Counted from the stretch's first letter, positions 8,195 to 19,254 are shown. The stretch is DNA of 64,000 bases from Streptococcus mitis (GCF_023109105.1 NZ_JALDTZ010000002.1:164240-228239), one strand, 5' to 3'. Numbers and translations are program-made. Notes: generated by a model from the letters alone, not told the origin.

Positions 8195-8800
8195 TCATAA
8201 GTGTTTAGAAGATTTGGTTTTCGAAGCTTGTTTTGTCTGTTTTCTTGCTTGACGATTTTGTTCGATACGCCATTCTCTTTCATAGTACTTCATAGTATCG
8301 TATACCCTTTCAGGAAGACCTACATCTAATAGAAAGATAGGGATGATCAAATCTGCTGATTGATGAAAAGGGAAACACCTTCTCTTCATTAGAGCTAGAA
8401 GTGATTGAGATTGCACATTTTCCTTGTTTTTAAAATAAACTTCAATCCGATAGGAATCCCTATACTTCCCTCGAATTCGAGAGAAGGAAAATTCCTCTAC
8501 ATCAGTCCAAGCATAGAAATGACTGGGTTTCTTTGGATTCGGTTTGTAGTAAAACCCCTGAACAGTAAATCTCAAATATTCCTTATCCGAGCTTAAAAGT
8601 CTGTAAGTCAGATAAACTCCTACTCCAACATAAGAAAGTAAAACTAGCATTAACAAAAGACTTATCGTATAAAATCTGGTCCCTTTTTGCGAATGCGAAT
8701 GGAAATAATAGAGAGCTAACAACAATAAAAGCACTGAAACCAAGCCAAACAAGGCATTCCAAATGATTTTCTTGGGACTACGTTTAATGACTTCTTCCAT
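8195..8800 (-). CDS. Two-pass membrane protein with basic C-terminus, unknown function
   Basis: 201 residues from the ATG at 8800, which overlaps the stop of the upstream ABC-F gene (TGATG), indicating translational coupling. Two hydrophobic helices occur early (about residues 13-33 and 45-66), followed by a soluble region with alternating hydrophobic residues (YAWTDVEEFSFSRIRG), resembling the bacterial PH-like/YcxB-type folds found in small membrane proteins, though I cannot assign it. The tail (RQARKQTKQASKTKSSK) is very basic and may bind nucleic acid or the membrane face. Function unknown; position suggests a partner of the ABC-F ATPase transcript. Confidence 0.8.
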   Translation of the reverse strand: MEEVIKRSPKKIIWNALFGLVSVLLLLLALYYFHSHSQKGTRFYTISLLLMLVLLSYVGVGVYLTYRLLSSDKEYLRFTVQGFYYKPNPKKPSHFYAWTDVEEFSFSRIRGKYRDSYRIEVYFKNKENVQSQSLLALMKRRCFPFHQSADLIIPIFLLDVGLPERVYDTMKYYEREWRIEQNRQARKQTKQASKTKSSKHL

Positions 8801-10668
8801 CACGCCAACTCACTTAAATATTCATAGCGTTCGTATTTTTCAAAGAGTGCTTCGTTTTTCTCATCCAATTCTTTTTGGAGAGTAGCTAGTTTACCAAAGT
8901 CAGAGCCGTTGGCTTGCATTTCCTCTTCAATAGCAGCGATACGGTTTTCCAAGGCTTCAATATCGCCTTCAATGCTTGCCCACTCCTGCTTTTCTTGGTA
9001 AGTCATGCGTTTCTTATCTTCACGGACTTTGACGACTTTTTTCTTTTCGGCCTTTTGCACTTGATTGGCCATCTCTGTTTCAAAGGCTTTTTCATCAAGA
9101 TAGTCGGTGTAATGACCAAAGAAAGGACGAATCTTGCCATCCTCAAAAGCGAGAATCTTGGTCGCTACCTTGTCCAAGAAATAGCGATCATGGCTAACAG
9201 TTAAGACAGGCCCTGCAAAACCCTGCAAGAAATTCTCCAAGACTGTCAAAGTAGCAATATCTAGGTCATTGGTTGGCTCGTCTAAAAGAAGAACATTTGG
9301 TTTCTCCAAGAGCAATTTGAGGAGATAAAGACGTTTTTTCTCTCCTCCAGATAATTTCTCAATCAAGGTTCCATGCGTCGAACGAGGGAAAAGGAACTGC
9401 TCCAGCAACTCTGCAATCGAAGTCGTAGAACCACCGCTGGTCTTGACCTCTTCTGCCACTTCCTGCAAGTAATTGATCACTCGCTTACTTTCATCCAAAC
9501 CCTCAATTTGCTGAGAGAAATAGGCGATGCGAACAGTTTCCCCAATCACAACTTGACCTGCTGTCGGCTCAAGACTTCCTGCAATCAGATTAAGCAGAGT
9601 TGATTTTCCAACACCGTTGTCCCCAACAATTCCAATACGGTCTTTGGCCTGCACCAAGAGGTTAAAATCTTGCAAAATGGGCTTGTGTTCATAGGCAAAG
9701 GAAACATCCTGAAACTCGATGACTTTCTTCCCAATCCGACTGGTTTCAAAGTTCATGGTCAAGTCTGTCTCAGCAATGCCACCTGAAATTTCCTTTTTCA
9801 GGTCATGGAAACGATTAATACGAGCCTGCTGCTTGGTCGCACGCGCCTGCGGTTGTCTGCGCATCCAGGCCAATTCTTGCTTATAAAGTTGTTCCTTTTT
9901 GTGGAGAAGAGCTGCATCGCGCTCGTCTTGTTCCGCCTTAAGGCGAACATAGTCCTGATAATTCCCTTGATACTCTGTCAATCCTGCTCTGTCCAACTCG
10001 AAAATCCGTGTTGACAGTGCATCTAGGAAATAACGATCGTGAGTGATAAAGAGAACTGTCTTCTTAGAATTTTTTAAAAAGAGGGTCAGCCACTCAATAG
10101 TCGCAATATCTAAGTGGTTGGTCGGTTCATCCAAAAGCAAGAGGTCGTGGTTGCCAAGTAAAACTTGCGCCAACTGGACTCGTCTTCTCAAACCACCTGA
10201 CAATTCTCCAACTGGAGTGGATAAATCCTGAATGCCTAACTTGCTGAGAACCGTCTTGACCTGACTCTCAATTTCCCAAGCTTGAAGAGAGTCCATTTCA
10301 GCCATGACCCGTTCCAAACGGGCCTGCTTGTCCTCACTGTAGTTGAGCATGATCAATTCATACTCACGAATGAGCTGGATTTCCTTGAGGTCGCTGGATA
10401 GGACCGTATCCAAAACCGTCTTGCTATCATCAAAATCAGGATCCTGGGTCAAGTAACCAATCTGGTAATCATTCTTAGCTGAAAAGGGACAGACATCCCC
10501 ATCAAAGCCAGAAACACCAGAAAGGACATCTAAAAGGGTGGTTTTACCCGTGCCATTGACACCGATTAGACCGATTCTGTCTAAATCATGGATAATAAAG
10601 GAAATATCCTTAAAAACGGTCTTGTCACCAACGGACTTGCTTAGTTTTTCAACGATAAAATCACTCAT
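8800..10668 (-). CDS. ABC-F family ATPase (Uup-like, ribosome-associated)
   Basis: 622 residues with two ABC cassettes and no membrane segment. Cassette 1: Walker [10 protein letters not shown], signature [13 protein letters not shown], Walker [13 protein letters not shown]. The linker is charged. Cassette 2: Walker [10 protein letters not shown], signature LSGGEKKRL, Walker [12 protein letters not shown]. The C-terminal 80 residues are a lysine/glutamate-rich coiled coil ([20 protein letters not shown]), as in Uup and YdiF. ABC-F proteins act at the ribosomal E site in translation quality control or antibiotic protection; the long coiled C-terminus favours the housekeeping Uup-type over a resistance factor. 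The start overlaps the cca stop by 4 nt, so it is part of a dapB-cca-ABC-F operon. Confidence 0.92.
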   Translation of the reverse strand: MSDFIVEKLSKSVGDKTVFKDISFIIHDLDRIGLIGVNGTGKTTLLDVLSGVSGFDGDVCPFSAKNDYQIGYLTQDPDFDDSKTVLDTVLSSDLKEIQLIREYELIMLNYSEDKQARLERVMAEMDSLQAWEIESQVKTVLSKLGIQDLSTPVGELSGGLRRRVQLAQVLLGNHDLLLLDEPTNHLDIATIEWLTLFLKNSKKTVLFITHDRYFLDALSTRIFELDRAGLTEYQGNYQDYVRLKAEQDERDAALLHKKEQLYKQELAWMRRQPQARATKQQARINRFHDLKKEISGGIAETDLTMNFETSRIGKKVIEFQDVSFAYEHKPILQDFNLLVQAKDRIGIVGDNGVGKSTLLNLIAGSLEPTAGQVVIGETVRIAYFSQQIEGLDESKRVINYLQEVAEEVKTSGGSTTSIAELLEQFLFPRSTHGTLIEKLSGGEKKRLYLLKLLLEKPNVLLLDEPTNDLDIATLTVLENFLQGFAGPVLTVSHDRYFLDKVATKILAFEDGKIRPFFGHYTDYLDEKAFETEMANQVQKAEKKKVVKVREDKKRMTYQEKQEWASIEGDIEALENRIAAIEEEMQANGSDFGKLATLQKELDEKNEALFEKYERYEYLSELA

Positions 10669-11864
10669 TTTTTCTCCCTCAGGTAAACATGGATGGCTTG
10701 ACGGTCATTTTCCAATTCTCCATCGACAATGGCATACTCAATCTCTGCTAAAATCTCTCCCAAGTCTGGTCCCGGCTGATAGCCATATTCCTTAATCAAA
10801 ATACCACCGTTGATTTGGATTTCTTTTTTATCATGAATGGTCAAACTCTGGTAGGTTTCTGTTATGACTTGCGGATTGACTGCTTTCCCTTGAGCCTGAC
10901 GAAGATTCTCAGCCTGTAAAAGTAAATCCAAGTCAAAGCTGTAACAATCACGTTTGCTCAATTCTCCCTTTTCACGCAAAGCCAAAATAGTCAGTAAATC
11001 CTGAACTTGCTTGGCAAATTGACGTGAGGTCTTCCAAGCCTTCAAAAAGGGCTGCGCATTTTCAACCTCCAAAACCCACAGTAGAGCCGCCCAGGCTTGT
11101 TCAGAGGATTCAAAGGTGAAAGCAGTCCCCAAATCAAACAATCTATTAAGCTTGTCCTTGCTAGATGCCATATCTGGAAGATAGTCATAAGCTTGACTCT
11201 CCATCATGGAAACCAAGCCCCTTCTCCAAAATGGAGCCAGCAAGAGTTTATCAAACTCGACAAAGGTACGCTCTACAGAAATTTTCTCCAAAAGTGGCGT
11301 CAAGGTCTTCATAGCTTTAAAGGTTTCTGGCTCAAGTTCAAAGCCAAGACTGGCCTGAAAACGGAAACCACGCATAATCCGCAAAGCATCTTCGTTGAAA
11401 CGCTCACTGGCCACTCCAACTGCTCGCAAGACTTGGTTTTCCAAATCTTCTAAACCATGGAACAAGTCAATGATTCCCCCTGTCTCATCCAAGGCAAAGG
11501 CGTTGACTGTGAAATCACGGCGCTTAAGGTCTTCTTCTAATGAGCGGACAAAGGAAACTGCACTCGGTCTACGATAGTCTACATAGACATCTTCGGTCCG
11601 AAAGGTGGTTACTTCATACTCCTCGTCACCATCTAAAACCAAGACGGTTCCATGCTCAATTCCGATATCGGCTGTTCGCGGAAAAATCTGCTTGGTTTCC
11701 TCAGGATAAGAAGAAGTCGCAATATCCACATCATGGATAGGACGATTGAGGAGGGCATCTCGAACAGAACCCCCAACAAAATAAGCTTCAAAGCCTGCTT
11801 CTTTAATTTTTTCTAATACTGGTAAAGCCTTCTGAAATTCAGAAGGCATTTGCGTTAATCTCAT
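10665..11864 (-). CDS. cca: CCA tRNA nucleotidyltransferase
   Basis: 399 residues. Class II CCA-adding enzyme: nucleotidyltransferase head with GGSVRDALL (about 32-40) and DVDIATS carrying the two catalytic Asp, the RRDFTVNA template region, then [13 protein letters not shown] and helical neck/body domains. It adds or repairs the 3' CCA of tRNAs using CTP and ATP in the cytoplasm. Start and stop both overlap neighbours by 4 nt (dapB upstream, ABC-F downstream), so it is translated from one polycistronic message. Length fits the Firmicute enzymes that lack an HD domain. Confidence 0.96.
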   Translation of the reverse strand: MRLTQMPSEFQKALPVLEKIKEAGFEAYFVGGSVRDALLNRPIHDVDIATSSYPEETKQIFPRTADIGIEHGTVLVLDGDEEYEVTTFRTEDVYVDYRRPSAVSFVRSLEEDLKRRDFTVNAFALDETGGIIDLFHGLEDLENQVLRAVGVASERFNEDALRIMRGFRFQASLGFELEPETFKAMKTLTPLLEKISVERTFVEFDKLLLAPFWRRGLVSMMESQAYDYLPDMASSKDKLNRLFDLGTAFTFESSEQAWAALLWVLEVENAQPFLKAWKTSRQFAKQVQDLLTILALREKGELSKRDCYSFDLDLLLQAENLRQAQGKAVNPQVITETYQSLTIHDKKEIQINGGILIKEYGYQPGPDLGEILAEIEYAIVDGELENDRQAIHVYLREKK

Positions 11865-12628
11865 AATAAGTGTTCTAATCCATAGACAAGCTCATGACGC
11901 TTGACAACTTCTTTAATTCCCAAATTCACCCCTGTCATGAAGGAGCTACGATCATAGGAGTCATGACGGAGGGTCAATCCTTCTCCCTGATTACCAAAGA
12001 TGACTTCCTGATGGGCTACCAAGCCTGGCAAACGAACTGAGTGAATACGCATACCATCAAAGTCAGCACCACGAGCACCCGCAATCAGTTCTTCCTCATC
12101 AGGCGCACCTTGCTGAATAGACTCTCGAACCTCTGCCATCAACTCAGCTGTTTTAATGGCTGTTCCACTCGGGGCATCTTTTTTCTTGTCATGATGGAGT
12201 TCGATAATCTCCACATTTGGGAAATATTTGGCAGCCTGCGTCGCAAATTGCATGAGCAAGACAGCACCCAAGGCAAAGTTAGGGGCAATCAAGCCACCCA
12301 AGTTTTGGGAACGAGAAAATTCTTTTAGCTCTGCAATTTCTTCACTCGTGAAACCAGTTGTTCCAACTACTGGAGCAAAGCCATTTTCAAGAGCAAAGCG
12401 TGTATTTTCATAGGCAACAGCTGGAGTTGTGAAATCTACCCAGACATCCGCTTCAAAGCCTGCTAAATCAACCTTATCCTTGAAAACAGGAATACCCTGC
12501 CATTCTAACTCAGACTCAAAAGGATCCAAAACTGCTACCAAGTCCAAGTCTGGATCAGCCAAGACCATCTGACAAGCAGCCTGGCCCATCTTTCCTTTAA
12601 AACCGGCAATAATTACTCGAATACTCAT
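11861..12628 (-). CDS. dapB: 4-hydroxy-tetrahydrodipicolinate reductase
   Basis: 255 residues. N-terminal NAD(P)-binding Rossmann motif GFKGKMGQA (residues 9-17), the central [15 protein letters not shown] motif with the catalytic His pair and Lys, and the [15 protein letters not shown] substrate-binding strand. It reduces the DapA product to tetrahydrodipicolinate for lysine and cell-wall precursors. It is the first gene of the dapB-cca-ABC-F operon. Upstream lies a 275-bp gene-free stretch filled by two tandem copies of a structured repeat (12641-12877), not by an obvious regulator site. Confidence 0.96.
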   Translation of the reverse strand: MSIRVIIAGFKGKMGQAACQMVLADPDLDLVAVLDPFESELEWQGIPVFKDKVDLAGFEADVWVDFTTPAVAYENTRFALENGFAPVVGTTGFTSEEIAELKEFSRSQNLGGLIAPNFALGAVLLMQFATQAAKYFPNVEIIELHHDKKKDAPSGTAIKTAELMAEVRESIQQGAPDEEELIAGARGADFDGMRIHSVRLPGLVAHQEVIFGNQGEGLTLRHDSYDRSSFMTGVNLGIKEVVKRHELVYGLEHLL

Positions 12629-12640
12629 CTCTACTCCTGT

Positions 12641-12764
12641 CTAAGATACAAAGGACCTTAGCTGTCCATGAAAAATAGGAAATGGCGCTGACTTTCCACG
12701 AAAGGCAAGACATACATCTTTTTTCAAGAGGCAGGTAGTCCGTGTTCAATTTCTAAGATACAAA
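12641..12764 (+). repeat. Structured intergenic repeat, copy 1 (SPRITE-like)
   Basis: The unit begins CTAAGATACAAAG, contains AAAAATAGGA, a central hairpin, an ATCTTTTTT run and CGTGTTCAATT, and ends at the next TAAGATACAAA. The same landmarks recur in the same order in copies 2 and 3. The central hairpin differs in sequence between copies (here CTTT/AAAG). Layout matches what I recall of the pneumococcal SPRITE repeats (terminator-like on the strand shown), but the assignment is from memory. It lies with copy 2 between degV and dapB. Confidence 0.5.
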
Positions 12765-12877
12765 GCCTGTAAGAACACAAAGTGAAAATAGGAGCTCTGA
12801 TCAAGGAGTAGATACTCCTTGGAAGAACTATCTTTTTCACACAGGGTTCCGTGCGTGTTCAATTGCTATGATACAAA
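12753..12877 (+). repeat. Structured intergenic repeat, copy 2 (SPRITE-like), tandem with copy 1
   Basis: Landmarks: TAAGATACAAAG, CAAAGTGAAAATAGGA, a perfect 9-bp hairpin CAAGGAGTA / TACTCCTTG, ATCTTTTTCACACAG, CGTGTTCAATT and TATGATACAAA. Copies 1 and 2 share the junction TAAGATACAAA, so they form a direct tandem array filling the degV-dapB gap. On the plus strand the hairpin plus T-run resembles a terminator, antisense to both flanking genes. Confidence 0.5.
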
Positions 12878-12904
12878 ATTTCTTAACTAACCGAGAAGCG
12901 CTAA

Positions 12905-13753
12905 CTAAATCACTGGAATATAACCTAGAGCAATACTTCCTGCTCCTAGGTGGGTCCCAATGACACTACCAAATGTAGCAAGTGAAATATCCGAACCCAA
13001 GCCAGATTCAAGCAAGTTCTGACGCAATTCTTCAGCCTTTTCAGGAGCATTTCCGTGAATGACAATGATACGGTATTGGCCTGAAGCTGTAGCTTCCTTG
13101 ATAATCTCAATTAAGCGCTTGGTTGCTTTCTTTTCAGTACGAACTTTTTCATACACTTCAATCACACCTTGGTCGTTGAAATAAAGAATCGGCTTGATAC
13201 TTAGCAGATTGCCCAAAATAGCTGCCCCATTTGAAAGACGTCCACCTTTTACCAAATGATCCAAATCATCTACCATGATAAAAGCTGACGTACGGCTGAT
13301 TTGAATAGCTAGCTTATCCTGAATAATAGCAAAATCATCGCCTTGATCTCGCCAATTAAAGACGCTTTCAACCATGATACCTAACGGAGCACTTGTAATC
13401 AAAGTGTCTGGAAAAGCAATGGTCAAGCCCTCATATTCATCTATCATATACTGGATATTTTGGTAAAAACCTGAAATTCCAGAAGATAAGAAAAGCCCCA
13501 AGGCATGGGTATAACCTTGTTCTTTGAGCGAAGTTAGAATCTCATCTAACTTGGCAATGCTTGGTTGACTGGTCTTAGGCAATTCAGAAGCCTGAGCCAT
13601 TTTTTGGTAAAATTCCTCAGCAGACAGATTGATACCTTCGACATACTCCTCACCATCAATATTGACAGGAATATCCAAGACATACAAATCCTCTCTTTGC
13701 AAGGTCTCTGCACTGAGATAAGCCGAAGAATCTGTAATAACAGCTAATTTCAT
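12905..13753 (-). CDS. DegV family fatty-acid-binding protein
   Basis: 282 residues with the two-domain DegV fold: N-terminal [13 protein letters not shown], the conserved TSQPS (residues ~60) and [18 protein letters not shown] segments that form the lipid-binding cleft, and a C-terminal [17 protein letters not shown]. DegV proteins bind one fatty acid; in Firmicutes they work as FakB subunits presenting exogenous fatty acids to the kinase FakA, which is not in this window. Which chain type is bound cannot be read here. It starts 1 nt after the DUF1149 stop, so the two are cotranscribed. Confidence 0.9.
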   Translation of the reverse strand: MKLAVITDSSAYLSAETLQREDLYVLDIPVNIDGEEYVEGINLSAEEFYQKMAQASELPKTSQPSIAKLDEILTSLKEQGYTHALGLFLSSGISGFYQNIQYMIDEYEGLTIAFPDTLITSAPLGIMVESVFNWRDQGDDFAIIQDKLAIQISRTSAFIMVDDLDHLVKGGRLSNGAAILGNLLSIKPILYFNDQGVIEVYEKVRTEKKATKRLIEIIKEATASGQYRIIVIHGNAPEKAEELRQNLLESGLGSDISLATFGSVIGTHLGAGSIALGYIPVI

Positions 13754-13754
13754 A

Positions 13755-14129
13755 TTAGAACTCCAAATTGATTCCTGGTAAGTCTAATGCAATTTCAGTT
13801 ACTTCGTAAGTCAAACGGTTGAGCATGTTCAAACTTGGACGAGCCAAAGTTTCCACTTCTTCTTGGCTCAATTCACTTGGTTCATTGACAATACGACCAT
13901 CGATATGATTCACCTGTGAAATGGTTCCACTGATGACAAACTTATCAAATACAATCATAAAAGTCAAGATAACAATCAAGGAAGTCACTTGATTTTCTTG
14001 GTCATGTTGAATCAATTGGAAGTTCACATCCACCTTAGTTTCAGGAGCTCCATTTTCATTTTCCCATTCAAAATTACGCGCATCAAAATGATACTGACTA
14101 ACAAATTCTTGTTCACGTTTAAGATTCAT
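13755..14129 (-). CDS. DUF1149 family protein
   Basis: 124 residues, acidic, no signal or membrane helix. It starts [16 protein letters not shown] and ends [12 protein letters not shown], a pattern I associate with the streptococcal/lactococcal DUF1149 family, which has a SecB-like fold as far as I recall. That would fit a chaperone-like role, but no function is established. It is adjacent to degV by one base and about 70 bp downstream of glmM, in the same orientation. Confidence 0.75.
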   Translation of the reverse strand: MNLKREQEFVSQYHFDARNFEWENENGAPETKVDVNFQLIQHDQENQVTSLIVILTFMIVFDKFVISGTISQVNHIDGRIVNEPSELSQEEVETLARPSLNMLNRLTYEVTEIALDLPGINLEF

Positions 14130-14202
14130 GTCTTTCTCCCTCGGCTACAATATTATATGCTATTGTACCATAATTTTTTATTTTCATCTAGTTTTCTAGG
14201 AT

Positions 14203-15555
14203 TTAGTCAATCCCGATTTCAGCTCGAACTACGTCTGCAATAGTATCAACATAGTAGTCCACTTCTTCTGTTGTAGGCGCTTCTGCCATAACTCGCAAGA
14301 GGGGCTCTGTTCCACTTGGGCGAACAAGAATACGGCCATTCCCCGCCATTTCTTCTTCCATCTTCTCGATAATAGCCTTGATAGCTGGCACTTCCATGGC
14401 CTTTTCCTTCATAGCATTTTCCACTCGGATATTGACTAATTTTTGTGGATAGATAGTTACTTCTGCTGCCAACTCTGACAAGCTCTTACCAGTTTCCTTC
14501 ATGATTTTGGTCAATTGGACAGCGGATAATTGACCATCACCAGTTGTATTGTAATCCATCAAGATAACGTGACCAGACTGTTCACCACCGAGGTTGTAGC
14601 CTGATTTTCTCATTTCTTCAACAACGTAGCGGTCGCCAACTGCAGTAACTGCCTTGTTAATACCTTCTCGGTCCAAGGCCTTGTGGAAACCAAGGTTAGA
14701 CATCACAGTTGTCACAATTGTATTTTGAGCCAATTGTCCTTTTTCAGAAAGGTATTTCCCGATGATGTACATAATCTTGTCACCATCAACGATGTCGCCA
14801 TTTTCATCAACAGCAATCAAGCGGTCACTGTCTCCGTCAAAAGCCAAACCAATAGCTGAGTCGCTTTCTTTGACCACTTCTTGAAGGGTTTCTGGGTGGG
14901 TTGAACCAACATTAAGGTTGATATTAAGACCATCTGGTGTTTCCCCGATAACAGTCAATTGAGCGCCAAGATCCGCAAAGATTTGACGGGCACTTGTAGA
15001 AGCTGCACCATTGGCTGTATCCAAAGCAACCTTCATTCCTTCAAGAGGAGCTCCAGTTGAAACAAGGTAGCCTTCATACTTACGCAAGCCTTCTGGATAA
15101 TCTACCAAGGTTCCCAATCCTTCTGCGCTTGGACGAGGAAGAGTGTCTTCCGCAGCATCTAGCAAGGCTTCAATTTCTGCTTCTTTTTCGTCATCTAGTT
15201 TGAAACCATCACCACCAAAGAACTTAATGCCATTATCAAGGGCTGGGTTGTGGCTAGCAGAAATCATGACACCGGCACTTGCTCCTTCTGTCTTGACCAA
15301 GTAAGCGACTGCTGGTGTTGCCAAAACGCCTAGTTTGTATACGTGAATTCCTACTGAAAGGAGACCTGCCACCAAGGCCGATTCTAGCATTTCTCCTGAA
15401 ATACGTGTGTCACGCCCTACAAAGACTTTCGGTGCTTCCGTTTCATGTTGGCTAAGAACATAACCTCCGAAACGTCCTAGTTTAAAGGCCAATTCTGGCG
15501 TTAGTTCTACGTTAGCTTCTCCACGGACTCCATCAGTCCCAAAATATTTACCCAT
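14203..15555 (-). CDS. glmM: Phosphoglucosamine mutase
   Basis: 450 residues. Active-site phosphoserine in MISASHNP (Ser101), metal-binding DGDSDR (about 242), sugar-specificity GGEQSGH and C-terminal phosphate-binding [12 protein letters not shown]. It interconverts glucosamine-6-phosphate and glucosamine-1-phosphate on the way to UDP-GlcNAc for peptidoglycan and teichoic acids. It sits at the end of the conserved cdaA-cdaR-glmM operon, where GlmM is known to bind and restrain the diadenylate cyclase CdaA in several Firmicutes. Start [13 protein letters not shown] is unambiguous. Confidence 0.97.
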   Translation of the reverse strand: MGKYFGTDGVRGEANVELTPELAFKLGRFGGYVLSQHETEAPKVFVGRDTRISGEMLESALVAGLLSVGIHVYKLGVLATPAVAYLVKTEGASAGVMISASHNPALDNGIKFFGGDGFKLDDEKEAEIEALLDAAEDTLPRPSAEGLGTLVDYPEGLRKYEGYLVSTGAPLEGMKVALDTANGAASTSARQIFADLGAQLTVIGETPDGLNINLNVGSTHPETLQEVVKESDSAIGLAFDGDSDRLIAVDENGDIVDGDKIMYIIGKYLSEKGQLAQNTIVTTVMSNLGFHKALDREGINKAVTAVGDRYVVEEMRKSGYNLGGEQSGHVILMDYNTTGDGQLSAVQLTKIMKETGKSLSELAAEVTIYPQKLVNIRVENAMKEKAMEVPAIKAIIEKMEEEMAGNGRILVRPSGTEPLLRVMAEAPTTEEVDYYVDTIADVVRAEIGID

Positions 15556-15578
15556 TTTATAAAATCCTTTTCCTATTT

Positions 15579-16358
15579 TTAATTCGTTTTTGAACTAGTT
15601 GCTTTCGTTGACGAAGATGTCTCTGACAAACTGCTTGTAGTTGAATTTGATGTGCTTGAACTTGGTGCCACAGGTTTTGTCGTCACCTTCATTGTTGTAT
15701 CAAATGGAGTGATAACTACTGGTAATACAACACCATTTCGGTCGATTGCCTGCAAAGGTACTGAACCACTGTAATGACCTGTTATACGTTCGCTAGTTGG
15801 TAAAAGCGCAATAACTTTGTCAATCTTAGCCAATGTTTCTTGGTCAGTTGTGACAGAAACCCTTTCATTTGACACGGTTACACTATCGATTTGTAACTTG
15901 GGATCAATCTGGTTTTGATCAACTTGTGGCACAACAATCATCCCATCTCGCTTAACCTTCTTCCCAACTTTCACTGTAATCTTTTGAGGCGTTGCCACAG
16001 CAGTCATTCCACTTGGAAGATTTTCAATATTCAAGGGAACTTCAATCGTTCCAACACTGGCATCCGTCAAATCCGCTGTGACCTTAAACTTACGAGTGCT
16101 TTCCTGCATTTCGCTGGCCAAGCTTACACGATTAGCTCCGGTTAATATCACTGAAACTTCTGATGCAAATCCGCTAATGAAATACTGGTCATCATCATAG
16201 TGAATATCGATAGGAACGTTCGTTATCGTATTGGTGTAGGTTTCTGATTTAACCTGCCTTGCGGTATTGCTATTTTGAAAGTTGGTTGACGTTGCATAGA
16301 TGAATAAGACACAAGCAAAAAAGAGAGATGAAATGATATATAAACTATTTTTTCTCAT
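15579..16358 (-). CDS. cdaR: CdaA regulatory protein CdaR (YbbR domains)
   Basis: 259 residues: one N-terminal transmembrane helix (about 7-24), then an extracytoplasmic region of tandem YbbR-like beta domains (for example [19 protein letters not shown], and a repeated strand pattern of about 80 residues), ending in a Ser/Thr-rich tail ([20 protein letters not shown]) that may span the wall. CdaR binds and modulates the membrane cyclase CdaA. Its start overlaps the cdaA stop by 14 nt, so translation is coupled. Confidence 0.93.
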   Translation of the reverse strand: MRKNSLYIISSLFFACVLFIYATSTNFQNSNTARQVKSETYTNTITNVPIDIHYDDDQYFISGFASEVSVILTGANRVSLASEMQESTRKFKVTADLTDASVGTIEVPLNIENLPSGMTAVATPQKITVKVGKKVKRDGMIVVPQVDQNQIDPKLQIDSVTVSNERVSVTTDQETLAKIDKVIALLPTSERITGHYSGSVPLQAIDRNGVVLPVVITPFDTTMKVTTKPVAPSSSTSNSTTSSLSETSSSTKATSSKTN

Positions 16359-17202
16359 ATTTCCAACCTCCTAGCAAACGGTCCTTGAAACCGGCTTTTT
16401 CCTCAACAGCTGGCAAAAGAATTCTTCTTAGCTCTGCTTCAAATTCTTCAATCGTCAAATCATGCTTGAAGACCCCATTGTAAGTAATAGAAATACCACC
16501 TGTTTCCTCTGAGACGATGAAGGTCAAGGCATCAGACACTTCTGATAAGCCAATAGCCGCCCTGTGTCTGGTCCCAAATTCCTTGGAAATCCCTGTGCTT
16601 TCTGTTAAAGGCAGGTAGGCAGAGGTTACTGCAATTCGATTTCCTCTAATAATCACAGCACCATCGTGTAGGGGAGTGTTGGGGATAAAGATATTAATGA
16701 GGAGTTCTGCTGAAATGTTGGCATCCAAGGGAATCCCTGTCGCAATGTATTCTTGCAAGGTGCGAACTCGTTGAATGGCAACTAGGGCACCAATCTTACG
16801 AGGACTCATATATTCAACAGATTTGACAAAGGCACGAATCATTTGCTCCTCTGCACTAATTTGAGTAGTAGAAAAGAAATCTGTCGCCCTTCCCAAGCGT
16901 TCCAAACCAGTCCGAATCTCTGGAGAGAAGATAACAACCGCAGCAATAACCCCGTAAGTGATAATCTGATTAATCAACCAAGAAATCGTTGTCAAGCCAA
17001 GGATATTGGCCACAACCTGGGCTAATACAAAGATCACGACCCCCCGCACCAAAATCATAATCTTGGTACCAGCTATCGCTTTTGTAAAACGATATAAAAT
17101 ATAGGCCACAATCAAAATATCAAACACATTGATGGCAATACTCCAAGGACTAGAAAACAAGCTAGTCCAATATTGCAGGTTGGATAATTGTTGAAAGTTC
17201 AT
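16345..17202 (-). CDS. cdaA: Membrane diadenylate cyclase CdaA
   Basis: 285 residues from the ATG at 17202, which has GAGGAG 7-8 nt upstream; an upstream in-frame start would add an unlikely basic leader. Three N-terminal membrane helices (about 22-40, 46-66, 76-94) precede the DAC catalytic domain with DGA (180-182) and RHR (212-214), the two motifs that bind ATP and metal. It makes c-di-AMP from two ATP at the membrane. In streptococci this nucleotide controls K+ uptake, osmotic balance and wall integrity. It is the first gene of cdaA-cdaR-glmM. Confidence 0.96.
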   Translation of the reverse strand: MNFQQLSNLQYWTSLFSSPWSIAINVFDILIVAYILYRFTKAIAGTKIMILVRGVVIFVLAQVVANILGLTTISWLINQIITYGVIAAVVIFSPEIRTGLERLGRATDFFSTTQISAEEQMIRAFVKSVEYMSPRKIGALVAIQRVRTLQEYIATGIPLDANISAELLINIFIPNTPLHDGAVIIRGNRIAVTSAYLPLTESTGISKEFGTRHRAAIGLSEVSDALTFIVSEETGGISITYNGVFKHDLTIEEFEAELRRILLPAVEEKAGFKDRLLGGWKYEKK

Positions 17203-17340
17203 CTGCTGTCTCCTCTCTGTCCAAACACGTTCCTTTCTATTATACCATTTTTCTGGCATTTTTTTCCCTATCCTACTTCATTTTAAATTAAGGAAAAAAT
17301 ATGATAAAATAAACTGACTAGAAAAAACAAAGGAGAAACC

Positions 17341-18309
17341 ATGTCTCAACTCTATGATATTACCATTGTAGGTGGTGGTCCTGTCGGTCTTTTTGCGGCC
17401 TTTTACGCCCACCTTCGCCAAGCCAAAGTTCAAATCATCGACTCTCTTCCCCAACTAGGTGGACAACCTGCTATTCTCTATCCTGAAAAGGAAATCCTAG
17501 ACGTACCAGGTTTCCCAAACCTGACTGGAGAAGAGTTGACTAACCGCTTGATTGAACAGTTAAACGGTTTTGATACCCCAATTCACCTCAATGAAACGGT
17601 TCTTGAGATTGAAAAACAAGAAGATGGCTTTGCCATCACAACTTCTAAAGGAAGTCACCTGTCTAAAACAGTTATCATCGCTATGGGTGGCGGTGCCTTC
17701 AAACCACGTCCGCTGGAACTTGAAGACGTTGAAGACTATGAAAATATCCACTACCACGTTTCCAACATCCATCAATATGCTGGTAAGAAAGTGACGATTC
17801 TTGGTGGGGGAGACTCAGCTGTGGATTGGGCTTTGGCTTTTGAAAAAATCGCACCAACTACCCTTGTTCACCGCAGAGATAATTTCCGTGCCTTAGAGCA
17901 TAGTGTCCAAGCCTTACAGGAATCATCTGTAGCCATCAAAACACCATTCGTCCCTAGCCAACTCCTTGGAGATGGACAAACGCTTGATAAACTGGAAATC
18001 ACAAAAGTCAAATCTGATGAAACAGAAACGATTGACCTAGACCACCTCTTTGTCAACTATGGTTTTAAATCTTCTGTTGGTAATCTTAAAAACTGGGGTC
18101 TGGACCTCAACCGCCACAAGATTATTGTTAACAGCAAACAGGAATCAAGCCAAGCAGGTATCTATGCTATCGGTGACTGTTGCTACTATGACGGAAAAAT
18201 TGATCTGATTGCGACAGGTCTCGGAGAAGCTCCAACTGCTGTCAACAATGCCATCAACTACATTGACCCTGAGCAAAAAGTACAACCAAAACACTCTACT
18301 AGTTTATAA
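17341..18309 (+). CDS. Ferredoxin/flavodoxin--NADP+ reductase, type 2 (TrxB-like)
   Basis: 322 residues. FAD-binding GGGPVGLFAAFYA (about 11-23), central NADPH-binding GGGDSAVDWA, and the C-terminal FAD motif AIGDCCYYDG. The redox-active CxxC of thioredoxin reductase is absent, which together with the QLGGQPAILYPEK segment assigns it to the YumC-type ferredoxin-NADP reductases. It moves electrons between NADPH and flavodoxin or ferredoxin. AAAGGAG lies 7 nt before the ATG. It is one of few plus-strand genes, convergent with whiA across a shared bidirectional terminator. Confidence 0.93.
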   Translation: MSQLYDITIVGGGPVGLFAAFYAHLRQAKVQIIDSLPQLGGQPAILYPEKEILDVPGFPNLTGEELTNRLIEQLNGFDTPIHLNETVLEIEKQEDGFAITTSKGSHLSKTVIIAMGGGAFKPRPLELEDVEDYENIHYHVSNIHQYAGKKVTILGGGDSAVDWALAFEKIAPTTLVHRRDNFRALEHSVQALQESSVAIKTPFVPSQLLGDGQTLDKLEITKVKSDETETIDLDHLFVNYGFKSSVGNLKNWGLDLNRHKIIVNSKQESSQAGIYAIGDCCYYDGKIDLIATGLGEAPTAVNNAINYIDPEQKVQPKHSTSL

Positions 18310-18314
18310 AAAAG

Positions 18315-18342
18315 AACCACGAGTCACATAGGATTCGTGGTT
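18315..18342. terminator. Bidirectional terminator between the NADP reductase and whiA
   Basis: An 11-bp stem (AACCACGAGTC / GATTCGTGGTT, one G-U pair) has A-rich sequence on its left and TTTTATAG on its right, so it can end transcription arriving from either convergent gene. It also lies close to the whiA stop at 18343. Confidence 0.8.
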
Positions 18343-19254
18343 TTATAGTTCATCTGCTATCTTATTGATTTTTCTGAGTCTGTGGTTAACACCACTTTTG
18401 GTCAGAGGAGTGCTGAGGCTATCTGCTAACTGCTGGATAGAGTAGTCTGGGTGCTGAATCCGCAACTGCGCTACCTCCTGCAAGTCCACTGGCAGATTTT
18501 CTAAGCCCATGATGTCTTTGATTTTGCTGATATTGTTGATGGTCTTCATGCTAGCAGAAACTGTCCGAGCAATATTAGCTGTCTCGGCATTATTGGCCCG
18601 ATTGAGGTCGTTACGGGTTTCTCGTAAAATCTTAACCCTCTCAAAATCGTCACGCGCCTTCATGGCTCCAATTACTATCAAGAAGTCCATAATGTCTTCG
18701 GCACGCTGGAGATAGGTCACAGCTCCCTTCTTTCGCTCAAGCACTTTGGCATCCAGTAAAAATTGCTGGAGAAGGGAGGCAATCCCTTGCGCGTGGTCAA
18801 GATAAACAGAACTGATTTCCAACTGATACTTGCCTGACTCAGGGTCACGAATGCTCCCATTTGCCAAGAAAGCACCACAGAGATAAGCACGACCCGCTTC
18901 CTCATCCGATAAAATCTCCTCATCAATACCTGTTTCCAGGCCAAAGAAGGAGTCTGCCAAGTGCAAATCACTCAACAAGTCCTGCACCTTTTCATCAGTA
19001 AAGACAGTATAGACCCGATTCTTGCGGAGATTGCTCCGTTGGTGGTGGCGAATTTCCGATTTGATTTCATAGAAATGGAGAAAGGACTCATAGAGGTGAC
19101 GAGCCAGCTTGGCATTTTCTGTCACGACAGACAAGGTCAAACCCGAAGTCAAGAGACCGATGCTACCAGACATCTTGATAATGGCAGATAATTCATGACG
19201 ACTTAGATGGTGCTGACCTAAGATTTCTTCTTTTACTGCTACTGTGAAACTCAT
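18343..19254 (-). CDS. whiA: WhiA DNA-binding protein
   Basis: 303 residues. N-terminal LAGLIDADG-like domain ([16 protein letters not shown] near the middle) and C-terminal helix-turn-helix ([26 protein letters not shown]). In Actinobacteria WhiA is a sporulation regulator; in Firmicutes it affects division and chromosome segregation through an indirect route. It is cytoplasmic/nucleoid-bound. The start overlaps the yvcK stop by 4 nt in the classical rapZ-yvcK-whiA operon. Confidence 0.95.
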   Translation of the reverse strand: MSFTVAVKEEILGQHHLSRHELSAIIKMSGSIGLLTSGLTLSVVTENAKLARHLYESFLHFYEIKSEIRHHQRSNLRKNRVYTVFTDEKVQDLLSDLHLADSFFGLETGIDEEILSDEEAGRAYLCGAFLANGSIRDPESGKYQLEISSVYLDHAQGIASLLQQFLLDAKVLERKKGAVTYLQRAEDIMDFLIVIGAMKARDDFERVKILRETRNDLNRANNAETANIARTVSASMKTINNISKIKDIMGLENLPVDLQEVAQLRIQHPDYSIQQLADSLSTPLTKSGVNHRLRKINKIADEL

